A stretch of 23,814 bases of DNA from JABEVB01 sp049965775 (GCA_049965775.1 JBMFVX010000039.1:1-23814), one strand, 5' to 3'. Positions 14,217 to 22,836 are shown, numbered from the stretch's first letter. Notes: generated by a model not told the origin, from the sequence alone. A program made the numbers and translations.

Positions 14217-15545
14217 ATGAACCAGGATCTGCTGCGAATTGTGGACTCCATCGCCCGCGATAAAAATATCGAAAAAGATTCACTCTTTAATGACATTGAA
14301 ACCGCCTTGCTTTCGGCTGCCAAAAAGTTTTACGGCGAAACCGACGACGTCACCTGCACCATTGACCGCATGACCGGTGAAATTCAGGTTCGCAAGGAAG
14401 GCACCCTCATTGACTACCGCGAGTTTGGACGCATCGCCGCCCAGACGGCCAAACAGGTCCTCATCCAAAAAATTCGTGAGGATGAACGAGGCAGCATCTA
14501 TGAAGAGTTCGCCGACCGCCAGGGACAGATCATCTCCGGAACCGTTGCCCGATCCGACGGCCCGGTCCTCTCGGTCAACCTCGGCCGCTGCGAGGGGTTT
14601 CTCCCTCGAAAAGAACAGATACCCGGCGAATCGCACCAGGTTGGCGAACGCATCCGCTGTCTCGTGCTCGAGGTCAAAGACGCCGGCAATCAGGTGAAGA
14701 TTGTTCTATCGCGTTCGCATCCCGACTTTATACGACGGCTTTTTGAGCTTGAAGTCCCCGAAGTGCAGGAACGCATCATTGAAATAAGAGCGCTAGCCCG
14801 CGAGGCCGGCTACCGCACCAAAATCGCCGTCTCCTCCATTGACACCAAGGTTGATTGCGTGGGTGCATGCGTGGGCGTGCGCGGCAGCCGTATTAAAAAC
14901 ATCGTGGATGAACTCGGCGGCGAAAAAATAGACATCGTCCGCTGGAATGAGTCGTCGCAGGTGCTTATCACCAACGCGCTCAAACCCGCCGAAGTCAAAG
15001 AAATATGCCTTAACTTTGAGTTAAACCGCGCCACCGTTGTCGTGGATGAATCACAATTGTCGCTGGCCATCGGCAAGCGCGGGCAAAACGTCCGTCTCGC
15101 CGCCCGCCTCACCAACTGGGATATTGATATCCTCACGCCTGAAGAATACAGCAAGGGCCTTGATGATCTCGAAAAGGCCCTCCGCACCATCGAAGGCGTT
15201 GACGACAAATTCATGGAACGGCTCGTCACCCTCGGCCTCATCAATTTGCTGGATCTCGATGAAGTCGGCAAAGAGCCGCTGATCAAAGAACTTGAATTGA
15301 GCGATGAACTCGCTGAAAAGCTTGTGGTAACCGCTCGCGAAGCCGCCAAGAAGGTCCAGGAAGAAGACGCCGCACGCAAAGCCGCGGCCGCCACAGAGGC
15401 TGCTGCGGCCGCTGAAGCCGGGCAAACAACCGAAGGTGAAGAAACAACCGAGCCTGCGGAAACCGCAGAAGCCGGCTCTGCCGGCGAAGTCGAAGCGACC
15501 GCCCAAGCAGCGGACGCCGCAGAAGCGCCGCCGGTCACCGGTTGA
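14217..15545 (+). CDS. nusA: Transcription termination/antitermination factor NusA
   Basis: 442-aa RNA polymerase-binding elongation factor. The N-terminal polymerase-binding domain covers ~1-100 (MNQDLLRIVDSIARDKNI). The S1 domain is at ~103-168 and KH1 at ~195-255, with GXXG as GVRG (220-223). KH2 is at ~270-335, with GKRG (286-289) in SLAIGKRGQNVRLAARLTNW. A helix-hairpin-helix-like segment (~318-375) is followed by an acidic Ala/Glu/Thr tail (380-442). The frame is open to ATG 14046, but the start is set at 14217 because family homology begins at MNQDLLRI and GAGG lies 10 nt before it; the 57-residue extension has no homology. It heads the nusA-infB-DUF503-rbfA operon. Its leader and its 3' end both contain strong RNA hairpins, which could serve autoregulation. 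Confidence 0.96.
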   Translation: MNQDLLRIVDSIARDKNIEKDSLFNDIETALLSAAKKFYGETDDVTCTIDRMTGEIQVRKEGTLIDYREFGRIAAQTAKQVLIQKIREDERGSIYEEFADRQGQIISGTVARSDGPVLSVNLGRCEGFLPRKEQIPGESHQVGERIRCLVLEVKDAGNQVKIVLSRSHPDFIRRLFELEVPEVQERIIEIRALAREAGYRTKIAVSSIDTKVDCVGACVGVRGSRIKNIVDELGGEKIDIVRWNESSQVLITNALKPAEVKEICLNFELNRATVVVDESQLSLAIGKRGQNVRLAARLTNWDIDILTPEEYSKGLDDLEKALRTIEGVDDKFMERLVTLGLINLLDLDEVGKEPLIKELELSDELAEKLVVTAREAAKKVQEEDAARKAAAATEAAAAAEAGQTTEGEETTEPAETAEAGSAGEVEATAQAADAAEAPPVTG

Positions 15546-15628
15546 CCGATGGCGGCGTCTTAACCGGTATTTGCCCCGTTGCCTGCAAGGCAGCTATCCA
15601 AAGGCAAATCACGGCTGATTGAGACGCC
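15525..15628 (+). promoter_or_regulatory. Structured nusA-infB spacer with two overlapping alternative hairpins
   Basis: Hairpin A spans the nusA stop: GCCGCC-GGTCA (15527-15537) pairs with TGACC-gat-GGCGGC (15543-15556) around loop CCGGT. Structure B is nested: GGCGTCT/AGACGCC (15554-15560 with 15622-15628), TTTGCC/GGCAAA (15570-15575 with 15603-15608) and TGCC/GGCA (15580-15583 with 15589-15592, 5-nt loop). Bases 15554-15556 belong to both, so A and B compete. Neither is followed by a T-run, so this is not a standard terminator. Confidence 0.5.
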
Positions 15629-15712
15629 TGTTGACGAAACTACAGCATCGCCGCCGAGGCTGTGGCATTATGGCCGCAAAGCCAACCCGGCGAATGCTAA
15701 TGGAGACTTGTT

Positions 15713-18538
15713 TTGAGCGTCAAGAAAGTAAAACTTTCCGATGTATGCAAGGAATTAGGCATCGAAACCAAGGCCGCCATCGCCAAATGGAAGGCCGAGG
15801 GATTTCCGGATGCGCCCAAAAATGCCAATACCGGCATCAGTCATGGCATGGCCGCCAACATCAAAGCATGGGCAGCGGATGGCTCGTTCAAAGACTTTGC
15901 GTCCAAAGAAGAAACGGCCCCCGCCAAAAAGAAGGCCCCAGCCAAAACTACCCGCACCCGCACCTCGCGTAAAAAAGTCGCCGGCGAACAGCGTGACCAC
16001 AATAATGAAGATCAAAGCGCTGTCGCCATTGCCGAACCGCCAGAATCAGATGTTCAAGAGGCCGCTCCAACCGATACACCAACCCTCACCGAGTTGGAGC
16101 CTTCGATTGAAGCCAAAGAGACGCCCGTGCCGCCAGCATCGCTGCGATCCCCCGACACGGGCGCACGCACCCATCCGGTAGCCGAACCAGACACTCAAAG
16201 TCCGGAACAAACAGCCGCAAAGGAGGCCGCGTCGGCCGCCAAAGCGCCCGAGGTGCCCGAAAAGCCCGTCCGCCCCACCATCGTGCCGCGCGGCGTGCCG
16301 AATGTTGTTGCAAAGCCTACGGTTATAGCCGTTGGCCCGCGCAACGTACCAACACCGGCGCAGCTTCAAGGCCCCAAAGTGGTGCGCATGGACAAACCCG
16401 ACAATCTCGCAGCGCCTCGCAGTCGGCCGCGACCTGCCTCCACGGGCTACTCGCCAACCATGGGGCCTTCGGATCGTCCAAGCTCTTCCGGCTCAGCCGG
16501 GCATCGGGGTAAGAGCCGTTATGGCGCAGCCCCCATTGATGATGATGATGGACGTTCACCCAAGCGCAAAGTTTCGCGCTATGCCGCCAGTAAGGCCATC
16601 CCACCCGTTGTAGACCCCATTCGCGAATGGCGCGAGGCAGACCTGCTCGACCGAGCCGAACGACTCGCATCGGCCACCGGCGGCGCCCTTCGCCGGCGCC
16701 GCAGCGAGCTTTCTAAATTGCAAAACCGCGGGCAGGCCCCCCATGTGCCTGTACAGCGACCCAGCTTTATTGAAATTATTCCCCCGGTCACCGTGCGTGA
16801 GCTTTCCGAACTTCTTAGCGTGCGAACCGGCGAATTGCTTAAACGCCTGATGAATCAGGGTGCCATGGTCACCGTCAATCAATCGCTCGATGCCGACGTG
16901 GCCGGCGTGCTGGCGCTCGAATACGGCGTTGAGTTAAAAATCAAACAGAAAGAATCGCTCTACGCCGCCATTGAACGCCAATTCAGCGAGCGCGAAAAAG
17001 ACGCTCCAACTACTCCGCGGCCTCCCATTGTCACCATCTTGGGCCATGTAGACCACGGCAAAACCAGCCTGCTTGATAAAATTCGCTCCGCCAACGTCGC
17101 CGCAGGCGAAGCGGGCGGCATTACCCAGCACATTGGCGCTTATACCGTCACAACCACCGGTTCCGACGGGCAAACCAAGCGCGTTACCTTTTTGGATACC
17201 CCCGGCCACCAGGCATTTACCGCCATGCGAGCTCGCGGCGCCAATCTCACCGATGTGGTCGTTTTGGTCATTGCCGCGGACGATGGCGTGATGCCGCAAA
17301 CCGTAGAATCCATCGCCCATGCCAAGGCGGCCGGCGTGCCGATCGTCGTGGCGCTCAACAAGATAGACAAGCCCGAAGCCAACGCCAACAAAGTTCTCGG
17401 CCAGCTCGCCGAAAACGGCCTGAACCCCACCGAATGGGGCGGCGATGTTGAAGTGGTGCGAACCAGCGCCACAACAGGCCAGGGCGTCAAAGAACTTATT
17501 GAATACCTCGATTACACCGCCACCCTCCGCGAACTCAAAGCGTCGCCCCAACTGCCCGCCCGCGGCACCGTTATCGAAGCGTTTATGGATCCTCTCCGCG
17601 GCGTGGTCGTACGCGTCATGGTGCAAAATGGAACCCTCCACGTGGGCGACTCGCTCGCCTGCGGCCCCGCCGCCGGACGGGTGCGACTGCTCGTGGATGA
17701 CAAAGGCAAGTCCATTCAGGAAGCCGGCCCCGCTACGCCTTGCGAAATCATCGGGCTTGATAATGTGCCCGTCGGCGGCGATCCATTCTACGTTGTAGAC
17801 GACTTGGCGCACTCCAAGGACATCGCCCAGGAACGCGCCCGCGCCGACCGCGAAGCCGAAATTTTCCAGCGGACCAAAGTCACTCTCGAAAATCTCAACG
17901 ATGCCATTCGCGCCGGTCAGGTTAAAGAGCTTAACATGATCCTCAAGGCTGACGTCCAAGGCTCTGTGGACGTGCTGCGTCAAACCATGACGCAGGAACT
18001 CTCCAAGGAAGTACAGGTTAAACTGCTTCACGCCGCGGTCGGTGGCATCAGCGAGAGCGATGTGCTGCTTGCCGAGGCTTCCCACGCGGTCATTGTCGGC
18101 TTCAGCGTAACGCCCGACGAGGCAGCGCGCAAGCTTGCCGAACAGCGCGGCGTGGAAGTTCGCCTCTACCGCGTTATTTACGAAATTACCGACGACATCC
18201 GCAAGGCCCTTACCGGCATGCTCAATCCCGAAAAGAAGGAGCAAACACTCGGCCATGCCGAAATTCGCCAGGTTATTCGCGTCAGCAAGGTCGGCAATAT
18301 CGCCGGTTGCATGGTCACCGACGGCGTGCTGCAGCGTACCTGCAAGTACCGCCTCAGCCGCGATGGCGCCGTCGTCACCGATGGCCTTACGCTCGATTCG
18401 CTTAAACGCTTCAAGGAAGACGCCCGCGAGGTGCGCGGCGGGCTCGAATGCGGCCTTAAACTCGCCGGCTACGACGACATCAAAGTCGGCGACCAGCTTG
18501 AGGCCTACCGCGTGGTGGATGTGGCGCGCACGCTTTAA
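15713..18538 (+). CDS. infB: Translation initiation factor IF-2
   Basis: 941-aa GTPase that places initiator tRNA on the 30S subunit and promotes subunit joining. Residues ~1-55 form an IF2_N-type domain (KKVKLSDVCKELGIETKAAI). Residues ~75-330 are a basic, then Pro/Ala/Glu-rich linker typical of long planctomycete and actinobacterial IF-2. A second IF2_N-like segment at ~355-410 (TVRELSELLSVRTGELLKRLMNQG) precedes the G domain. G1 is GHVDHGKT (444-451), then GGITQHIGAY, DTPGH (~495), NKID (549-552) and SATTGQG. Domains II-IV follow to the C-terminus. The start is TTG, supported by GGAGA 7 nt upstream; a nearby TTG at 15708 is out of frame. It is separated from nusA by a 167-nt structured spacer and is followed closely by DUF503. 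Confidence 0.96.
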   Translation: MSVKKVKLSDVCKELGIETKAAIAKWKAEGFPDAPKNANTGISHGMAANIKAWAADGSFKDFASKEETAPAKKKAPAKTTRTRTSRKKVAGEQRDHNNEDQSAVAIAEPPESDVQEAAPTDTPTLTELEPSIEAKETPVPPASLRSPDTGARTHPVAEPDTQSPEQTAAKEAASAAKAPEVPEKPVRPTIVPRGVPNVVAKPTVIAVGPRNVPTPAQLQGPKVVRMDKPDNLAAPRSRPRPASTGYSPTMGPSDRPSSSGSAGHRGKSRYGAAPIDDDDGRSPKRKVSRYAASKAIPPVVDPIREWREADLLDRAERLASATGGALRRRRSELSKLQNRGQAPHVPVQRPSFIEIIPPVTVRELSELLSVRTGELLKRLMNQGAMVTVNQSLDADVAGVLALEYGVELKIKQKESLYAAIERQFSEREKDAPTTPRPPIVTILGHVDHGKTSLLDKIRSANVAAGEAGGITQHIGAYTVTTTGSDGQTKRVTFLDTPGHQAFTAMRARGANLTDVVVLVIAADDGVMPQTVESIAHAKAAGVPIVVALNKIDKPEANANKVLGQLAENGLNPTEWGGDVEVVRTSATTGQGVKELIEYLDYTATLRELKASPQLPARGTVIEAFMDPLRGVVVRVMVQNGTLHVGDSLACGPAAGRVRLLVDDKGKSIQEAGPATPCEIIGLDNVPVGGDPFYVVDDLAHSKDIAQERARADREAEIFQRTKVTLENLNDAIRAGQVKELNMILKADVQGSVDVLRQTMTQELSKEVQVKLLHAAVGGISESDVLLAEASHAVIVGFSVTPDEAARKLAEQRGVEVRLYRVIYEITDDIRKALTGMLNPEKKEQTLGHAEIRQVIRVSKVGNIAGCMVTDGVLQRTCKYRLSRDGAVVTDGLTLDSLKRFKEDAREVRGGLECGLKLAGYDDIKVGDQLEAYRVVDVARTL

Positions 18539-18610
18539 CATGCCGTGGTTTCGCCCATAAATGCGGCGGCTCTAACAGGCCACCGCCATAAAGGCACCAC
18601 GCTCAACCTC

Positions 18611-18895
18611 ATGAAGATCGGCATTCTGCAAGTGTCGCTGCGCATCGGAGACGCGCTGAACCTCCGGGAGAAACATGGTGTGCTCAAATCGCTTAAAGAC
18701 CGCTGGCGCAAACGTCACAACGTTTCCATCGCCGAGGTCGAATACCTTGAGCAACCCCAGCATGCCATGTTTGGCATCGCCATGGTCGCCAACGACAGGC
18801 GTTTTCTCGAAAGTGCACTGGCCAAACTTGTCGAAGAGCTTAAAGCCGAGCGACGGATGGAATTGCTCGACTTTCAAATTGAGATCATCGGCTGA
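18611..18895 (+). CDS. DUF503 (YlxP-like) protein
   Basis: 94 aa, ferredoxin-like fold expected. The sequence MKIGILQVSLRIGDALNLREKHGVLKSLKDRWRKRHNVSIAEV shows the family pattern: an N-terminal strand, then a Lys/Arg helix ('K..VLKSLKDR') and the NVSIAEV strand. The family sits between infB and rbfA in many bacteria and is linked to ribosome maturation or RNA binding by position; its role is not established. The frame extends to GTG 18545, but 18611 gives the normal length and N-terminus. No ribosome site is visible before it, so translation may be coupled to infB, whose stop is 72 bp upstream. Confidence 0.88.
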   Translation: MKIGILQVSLRIGDALNLREKHGVLKSLKDRWRKRHNVSIAEVEYLEQPQHAMFGIAMVANDRRFLESALAKLVEELKAERRMELLDFQIEIIG

Positions 18896-18944
18896 CCGGC
18901 CGGGCGGCCGGGCGGCATTGTTTGCCATCGGATAAACACTAACC

Positions 18945-19322
18945 ATGAGCGTTCGACAGCAAAAGCTTGAATCACGCATCCACCGGCTGGTAAGCGAATC
19001 GCTCCTGCGCGATGTGGACGATCCGCGTGTGCGAGGCCTTGCCACCGTTACGCGTGTTAAGGTCAGCCCCGACCTGCGCGAGGCCCGCGTTTACATCAGC
19101 ATCCTCGGCGATGGCCCGCCGGGTACGGCCATGGCCGGCCTTAAGTCCGCAGGCAGCATCATCCAGCGGCGTGTTGCCGATGGCGTCGCCATGAAGTTTG
19201 CCCCCAAACTCAGCTTTGAGCTGGACCAATCCCTTAAAAAGCAGGCCGAGATACTGCGAATTATAGACCAAACCGTTGCTGAAACCCCGGCTCCCAAGGT
19301 CAGCCCGCCGCCAAGCGGTTGA
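18945..19322 (+). CDS. rbfA: Ribosome-binding factor A
   Basis: 125-aa KH-fold protein that binds the 30S subunit near helix 45 during late 16S rRNA processing. The N-terminus RQQKLESRIHRLVSESLLRDVDDPRV matches the family pattern, followed by VTRVKVSPDLREARVYISILGD and a central helix (GLKSAGSIIQRRVADGVAMKFAPKLSFELDQS). The C-terminal 15 residues are a Pro/Ser-rich tail. It begins 49 bp after DUF503, in the canonical order after infB. The start has only a weak ribosome site. Confidence 0.93.
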   Translation: MSVRQQKLESRIHRLVSESLLRDVDDPRVRGLATVTRVKVSPDLREARVYISILGDGPPGTAMAGLKSAGSIIQRRVADGVAMKFAPKLSFELDQSLKKQAEILRIIDQTVAETPAPKVSPPPSG

Positions 19323-19403
19323 TCGCCGGTTTGCTCCGCCTGTATTACAATAACAGCGGACATGAAAAGAGACTCTATACCTTCACCCATACTTTGAGGC
19401 TTT

Positions 19404-20300
19404 ATGAGCAAAACCAAGCAGAACATGGATGGACTTAAAAAACTTGTCACACGACTCATCAAAAACGCCCCGAGTCGCCATGCCGCAAAAGTAGACCCTT
19501 TGGTGCGGCTCGTGCGGGCCTTTTTGGAGTACGATGCCGATTCAGCCCGTGCCCAGGCCGCCGAAGAGCGCCTTCTCCATTCCATGGTGGACTACAACGA
19601 ATTGCGCGTGACCCCCGCCATCGAGCTGTCCGCCATTCTCGGCGTTCGCTACCCCTTTGCCGATTCGCGCTGCTCGGCTTTGCATCGCACGCTTCAGGCC
19701 GTGTTTGATCGCGAGCACCACATGAGCCTTGAAAGCCTCAAAGGCATGAAAAAAGGAGACGTGCGCAACTACCTTAAAACCCTTGCGGGCATCAACCCCT
19801 ACGTTGAAGCCGTTGTCGCGCTCGAATGTTACGACGTTCCCGCCGCGCCCGTAGACATGAAACTCACACTCTGGCTGAAGAACAAAGGCGGCATTCCGGA
19901 AGAGTTTTCGCCCACCGACGCACAGCAAGCCCTGGAAAAACTCATCAAGGCTTCTGACATGCTCGCGTTTTACCGCGGCGCACGCCGCGAGCTTGACGAC
20001 TGGTCGCCCAAGGTCTGGCCCGCCGTCGCCAAAATTCCCTCGCCCATGCTGGCGCCTCCCGTCGAAGGCGCCGCGGCAAGCGAACCTCACGCCCCCGCCG
20101 CCGCTCCCGAAAAGCACGACGAAAAGGCCCCCAAAGGCAAGCCAATCGCACCCGCACCGGCCGAAGCTAAACGCCCTGCTGCCAAACACGCCCCTGCGCC
20201 AACCAAGGCCCCCAAGCCCACCGGGAACCATGGCTCGGGCGGTAAGAGCGACAAAAACAGCAAGGCCAATAAGGGCGGCAAAGCTGGTAAACACGCCTGA
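19404..20300 (+). CDS. Endonuclease III-like HhH-GPD-fold protein lacking the catalytic lysine, with Lys/Ala/Pro tail
   Basis: 298 aa. Residues ~30-200 resemble the HhH-GPD superfamily: the Nth-like opening VDYNELRVTPAIELSAILG (62-80), then SLKGMKKGDVRNYLKTLAGINPYVEAVVALECYDVPAAPVDMKLTLWL. In Nth the hairpin LPGVGRKTA carries the catalytic Lys; here the equivalent LAGINPYVE (127-135) has none. The downstream Asp (Asp151, in APVD) is retained. The Fe-S cysteine cluster is absent. Residues ~215-298 form a low-complexity Ala/Pro/Lys/Gly tail, likely disordered and nucleic-acid-binding. I infer a DNA- or RNA-binding relative without glycosylase activity. GAGG lies 5 nt before the ATG. It follows rbfA by 81 bp and may belong to the same transcript. 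Confidence 0.65.
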   Translation: MSKTKQNMDGLKKLVTRLIKNAPSRHAAKVDPLVRLVRAFLEYDADSARAQAAEERLLHSMVDYNELRVTPAIELSAILGVRYPFADSRCSALHRTLQAVFDREHHMSLESLKGMKKGDVRNYLKTLAGINPYVEAVVALECYDVPAAPVDMKLTLWLKNKGGIPEEFSPTDAQQALEKLIKASDMLAFYRGARRELDDWSPKVWPAVAKIPSPMLAPPVEGAAASEPHAPAAAPEKHDEKAPKGKPIAPAPAEAKRPAAKHAPAPTKAPKPTGNHGSGGKSDKNSKANKGGKAGKHA

Positions 20301-20319
20301 TCGCGCGTAGGCATCAGGC
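20295..20319 (+). other. Hairpin across the stop codon of the HhH-GPD-like gene
   Basis: GCCTGAT (20295-20301) and ATCAGGC (20313-20319) are perfect complements around an 11-nt loop, with the TGA stop inside the 5' arm. No T-run follows, so a classical terminator is not supported. A role in RNA 3'-end stability is possible. Confidence 0.35.
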
Positions 20320-20404
20320 CGTCACACCGGCGGATAAAATATTTTAGTTTTGGCGACGACTTGCCGCGCCGCAACCATTGAACCAAAAACAGGAGTCATT
20401 ATTT

Positions 20405-21289
20405 ATGCTTAAACCTAAAACCGATGTGCTTCGCCTTGGCATTCCCAAAGGCTCTTTACAAGATTCCACCATAGACCTCTTTGCCAAAGCCGGCTGGCGA
20501 ATCAATGTAAGCGAGCGAAGCTACTTTCCTTCCATAGACGACCCCGCCATTGAAGTGGTCATGTTTCGCGCCCAGGAAATGTCGCGCTATGTTGAAGAAA
20601 ATGTCATTGACGCCGGCCTCACCGGTTCTGACTGGATCCGTGAAAACAACTCGAAGGTGCAGGAAGTCGCTGAACTGGTGTACAGCAAGGCCACCAGCCG
20701 CCCCGCCCGCTGGGTTTTGGCCGTGCCGCAGGAATCATCCATCACCAAACCGGAAGAATTGCGCGATGGCGTCATAGCCACCGAATTGGTCAATGTTACC
20801 CGCGAGTATTTCGCCTCCAGAAATATTCCCATCAAGGTTGAGTTCAGTTGGGGAGCCACCGAGGTCAAAGCCCGACTGCTTGATGCGATTGTTGACATCA
20901 CCGAAACCGGCTCGAGCATCAAGGCCAATAACCTCCGCATTATTGATACGCTGCTGGTAAGCACCACCCGCTTTATTGCCAACAAAGAGGCATGGGCCAA
21001 CCCGGTTAAACGCGAAAAAATCGAAAACATCGCCCTGCTCCTCCAGGGAGCCATTAACGCACGCGAAAAAGTCGGCCTCAAGCTTAATGCCCCCCGCGAA
21101 AAGCTCGATGCCATTCTTAAAATACTACCCGCCGAAAAGTCTCCCACGATTTCACCCCTGGCCGACGGCCAGTGGATCGCCGTCGAGGTCATCGTCGAAG
21201 AAAAGCTTGAGCGGGAACTCGTGCCGCAACTTAAACGCGCCGGTGCAACCGGGCTTATCAGCTACCCCCTTAATAAGGTCATTGCTTAA
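20405..21289 (+). CDS. hisG: ATP phosphoribosyltransferase, long form
   Basis: 294-aa enzyme that joins ATP and PRPP in the first step of histidine synthesis. Opening LRLGIPKGSLQDSTIDLFAKAGW and the two periplasmic-binding-like lobes follow the family; the PRPP-binding loop is DAIVDITETGSSIKANNLRI. Residues ~215-294 form the C-terminal regulatory HisG_C domain that binds histidine, so this is the long, hexameric, HisZ-independent type. Start ATG 20405 is chosen because AGGAG lies 9 nt upstream; the frame runs 27 nt further to a TTG. No other his genes are adjacent, so the pathway genes are dispersed. Feedback inhibition by histidine is expected from the domain, not shown. Confidence 0.95.
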   Translation: MLKPKTDVLRLGIPKGSLQDSTIDLFAKAGWRINVSERSYFPSIDDPAIEVVMFRAQEMSRYVEENVIDAGLTGSDWIRENNSKVQEVAELVYSKATSRPARWVLAVPQESSITKPEELRDGVIATELVNVTREYFASRNIPIKVEFSWGATEVKARLLDAIVDITETGSSIKANNLRIIDTLLVSTTRFIANKEAWANPVKREKIENIALLLQGAINAREKVGLKLNAPREKLDAILKILPAEKSPTISPLADGQWIAVEVIVEEKLERELVPQLKRAGATGLISYPLNKVIA

Positions 21290-21388
21290 GCCGCCCCGGC
21301 GCAGATACCCTGGCCCTGAAGGCTGGCAAAACCCGCCCCTTACGGTCAGAATGTTTTGGGATCAAAGCCATTGTTTGCTGGAACCGCC

Positions 21389-21667
21389 ATGCAGCACCTT
21401 AACCTGATGCCTGCGATAACAACCCCGGCTTCAAGTCCGGCAACTTGGGCTGCCGCCCCCGCGGCCGCTACATCTTCGCAGCCCGCCGGAGCCGCGGCAT
21501 GGCAGCAATGGCGCGAGCTTTCTGTACCGCACCATGCGGCCTGGGCGCAAAATGTACTTGTGGCGGTTATCTGGATATTTGTGATTGCCGCCCTGCTTGG
21601 CCCTATTGTGGTTCGTTTTTCACGAAAACCCGCGGAAAACCGCCGCCCGCCTTCCGCCGGCTGGTAA
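21389..21667 (+). CDS. Small single-pass membrane protein, function unknown
   Basis: 92 aa. An Ala/Pro/Thr-rich N-terminal half is followed by one strong transmembrane helix (NVLVAVIWIFVIAALLGPIVV, ~56-76) and a short Arg/Pro tail. ATG 21389 is preferred; a TTG at 21356 would add 11 residues. The ribosome site is weak. It lies between hisG and yajQ on the same strand, 62 bp before yajQ. I cannot assign a family; it is accepted because it has clear membrane-protein character and fills an otherwise empty stretch. Confidence 0.5.
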   Translation: MQHLNLMPAITTPASSPATWAAAPAAATSSQPAGAAAWQQWRELSVPHHAAWAQNVLVAVIWIFVIAALLGPIVVRFSRKPAENRRPPSAGW

Positions 21668-21729
21668 CATGGCCGCCGCGCACAAAGTTGCGCGGCACAC
21701 CGGAACAACATTTGCTTTGGAGTTACACC

Positions 21730-22230
21730 ATGCCTTCTGATTCGTCATTCGATATCGTAAACGAAGTTAACCTGCAGGAACTCGATAATGCGGTCGTGCA
21801 GGCCCAAAAAGAGATTTCCACCCGCTTTGATTTCCGCGGCACAACCGCCGGCGTCAGCGACCTTAACAAAAAAGAAAAGGAGCTTGTGCTTACCGCCGAC
21901 GGCGAGCCGCAACTTGAAGCCGTGCTGCAGGTGCTCGTTTCAAAAATGACCAAGCGCGGCGTAGACCCGCGTTGCCTCGACCGCCAAAAGCTTGAGCAGG
22001 CCACCCACAACACCGTGCGGCAAAAGGTAAAGCTCAAGAGCGGCATAGACCGCGAAACCGCCAAGGCCCTGCAGAAGCAAATCAAAGACCTCGGCCTCAA
22101 AGTCAACGCGAGCATCCAGGGCGAAGCGCTTCGCATCAGCGGCAGCAAAAAAGACGACCTCCAGGCCGTCATCACCCACCTGCGCAGCCATCCGCCGGCC
22201 ATTCCCATCCAATTCAACAACTACCGCTGA
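21730..22230 (+). CDS. yajQ: YajQ-family nucleotide-binding protein
   Basis: 166 aa with two ferredoxin-like halves. The family signature is clear: SSFDIVNEVNLQELDNAVVQAQKEISTRFDFRG at the N-terminus, then LKSGIDRETAKALQKQIKDLGLKVNASIQGEALRISGSKKDDLQAVI and the C-terminal PIQFNNYR. Members bind nucleotides, and one from Xanthomonas binds cyclic di-GMP; the role here is unknown. GGAG 7 nt before ATG 21730 decides the start, although the frame is open to 21445 through the neighbouring small gene. Length matches the family (~160-165 aa). Confidence 0.95.
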   Translation: MPSDSSFDIVNEVNLQELDNAVVQAQKEISTRFDFRGTTAGVSDLNKKEKELVLTADGEPQLEAVLQVLVSKMTKRGVDPRCLDRQKLEQATHNTVRQKVKLKSGIDRETAKALQKQIKDLGLKVNASIQGEALRISGSKKDDLQAVITHLRSHPPAIPIQFNNYR

Positions 22231-22363
22231 ACCTCACCCCCCCCCCACCCCATAAAACCGCGACCGCAGGCCGCGCCCACCATTTCCAACAACTTGTTGA
22301 GCGATGCCAACGCTTCCAGAGGACGCGGGCTAACAGCCCATACTGTACCGATTGCGTGTATTA

Positions 22364-22436
22364 CCATAAAATCCCGTGCGTGTCCCAGCAGCGTAAGCAT
22401 GGCCGGATCGGCTTGGGCCTTCTTGGAATTTTATGG
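22364..22436. repeat. Inverted repeat CCATAAAAT / ATTTTATGG around 55 bp
   Basis: The arms 22364-22372 and 22428-22436 are perfect complements. Pairing extends outward through TT/AA with one mismatch, and inside CCCA/TGGG can also pair. This could be a small structured RNA or a miniature inverted-repeat element. No target-site duplication is evident. Confidence 0.55.
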
Positions 22437-22779
22437 CAACGGTGCCCGAATTAAATATTCAGATTCCCGAAGTTGGGTAGGCGGTGCAGGTTCGCACTCG
22501 ACTGGCCTCGCTTCGGTCGCCAACCGCTATCAGCACGCTTCGCGCCATCACAGTCAGCGCCGGGTGCCCGAAAGCCGCTTCGGCGCTTCGCGTTGAAACT
22601 CCTCCCAGGAGTCCGAATTCTGGTGGCAGCCAACATCATTCGCCACATGGTCACGGGCTGCCGCTTCGGCCCTGGCCGCCGCCTGCGGCAACCGCGGCTC
22701 ATCGGCACGATGAGTGTTAATACAAATATATACTGCAAGCGGCCAAACTTTGAGGCAAATTTGAACGTTGCCCAAAAAC

Positions 22780-22836
22780 GAGCCACGCGGTTAAGCCGCG
22801 TGGTTCACCCCGGCCAGCGGCAGCGCCGCCGGGGTG
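22780..22836. repeat. Two abutting GC-rich hairpins
   Basis: Hairpin 1 pairs 22780-22790 with 22796-22806 (CCACGCGG/CCGCGTGG core, 11 bp with one G-U, loop TTAAG). Hairpin 2 pairs CACCCCGGC (22806-22814) with GCCGGGGTG (22828-22836). They share base 22806. No T-run follows, so they are not intrinsic terminators. Confidence 0.6.

Noticed and set aside
16934..18541. 535-codon open frame antisense to infB
   Set aside because: It is the complement of a strongly conserved IF-2 coding sequence and its translation has no domain. Long antisense frames are common opposite GC-biased genes.
21445..21729. 95-residue upstream extension of YajQ
   Set aside because: Family homology starts at MPSDSSFDIV, GGAG sits 7 nt before ATG 21730, and the extension overlaps the small membrane protein gene in another frame.
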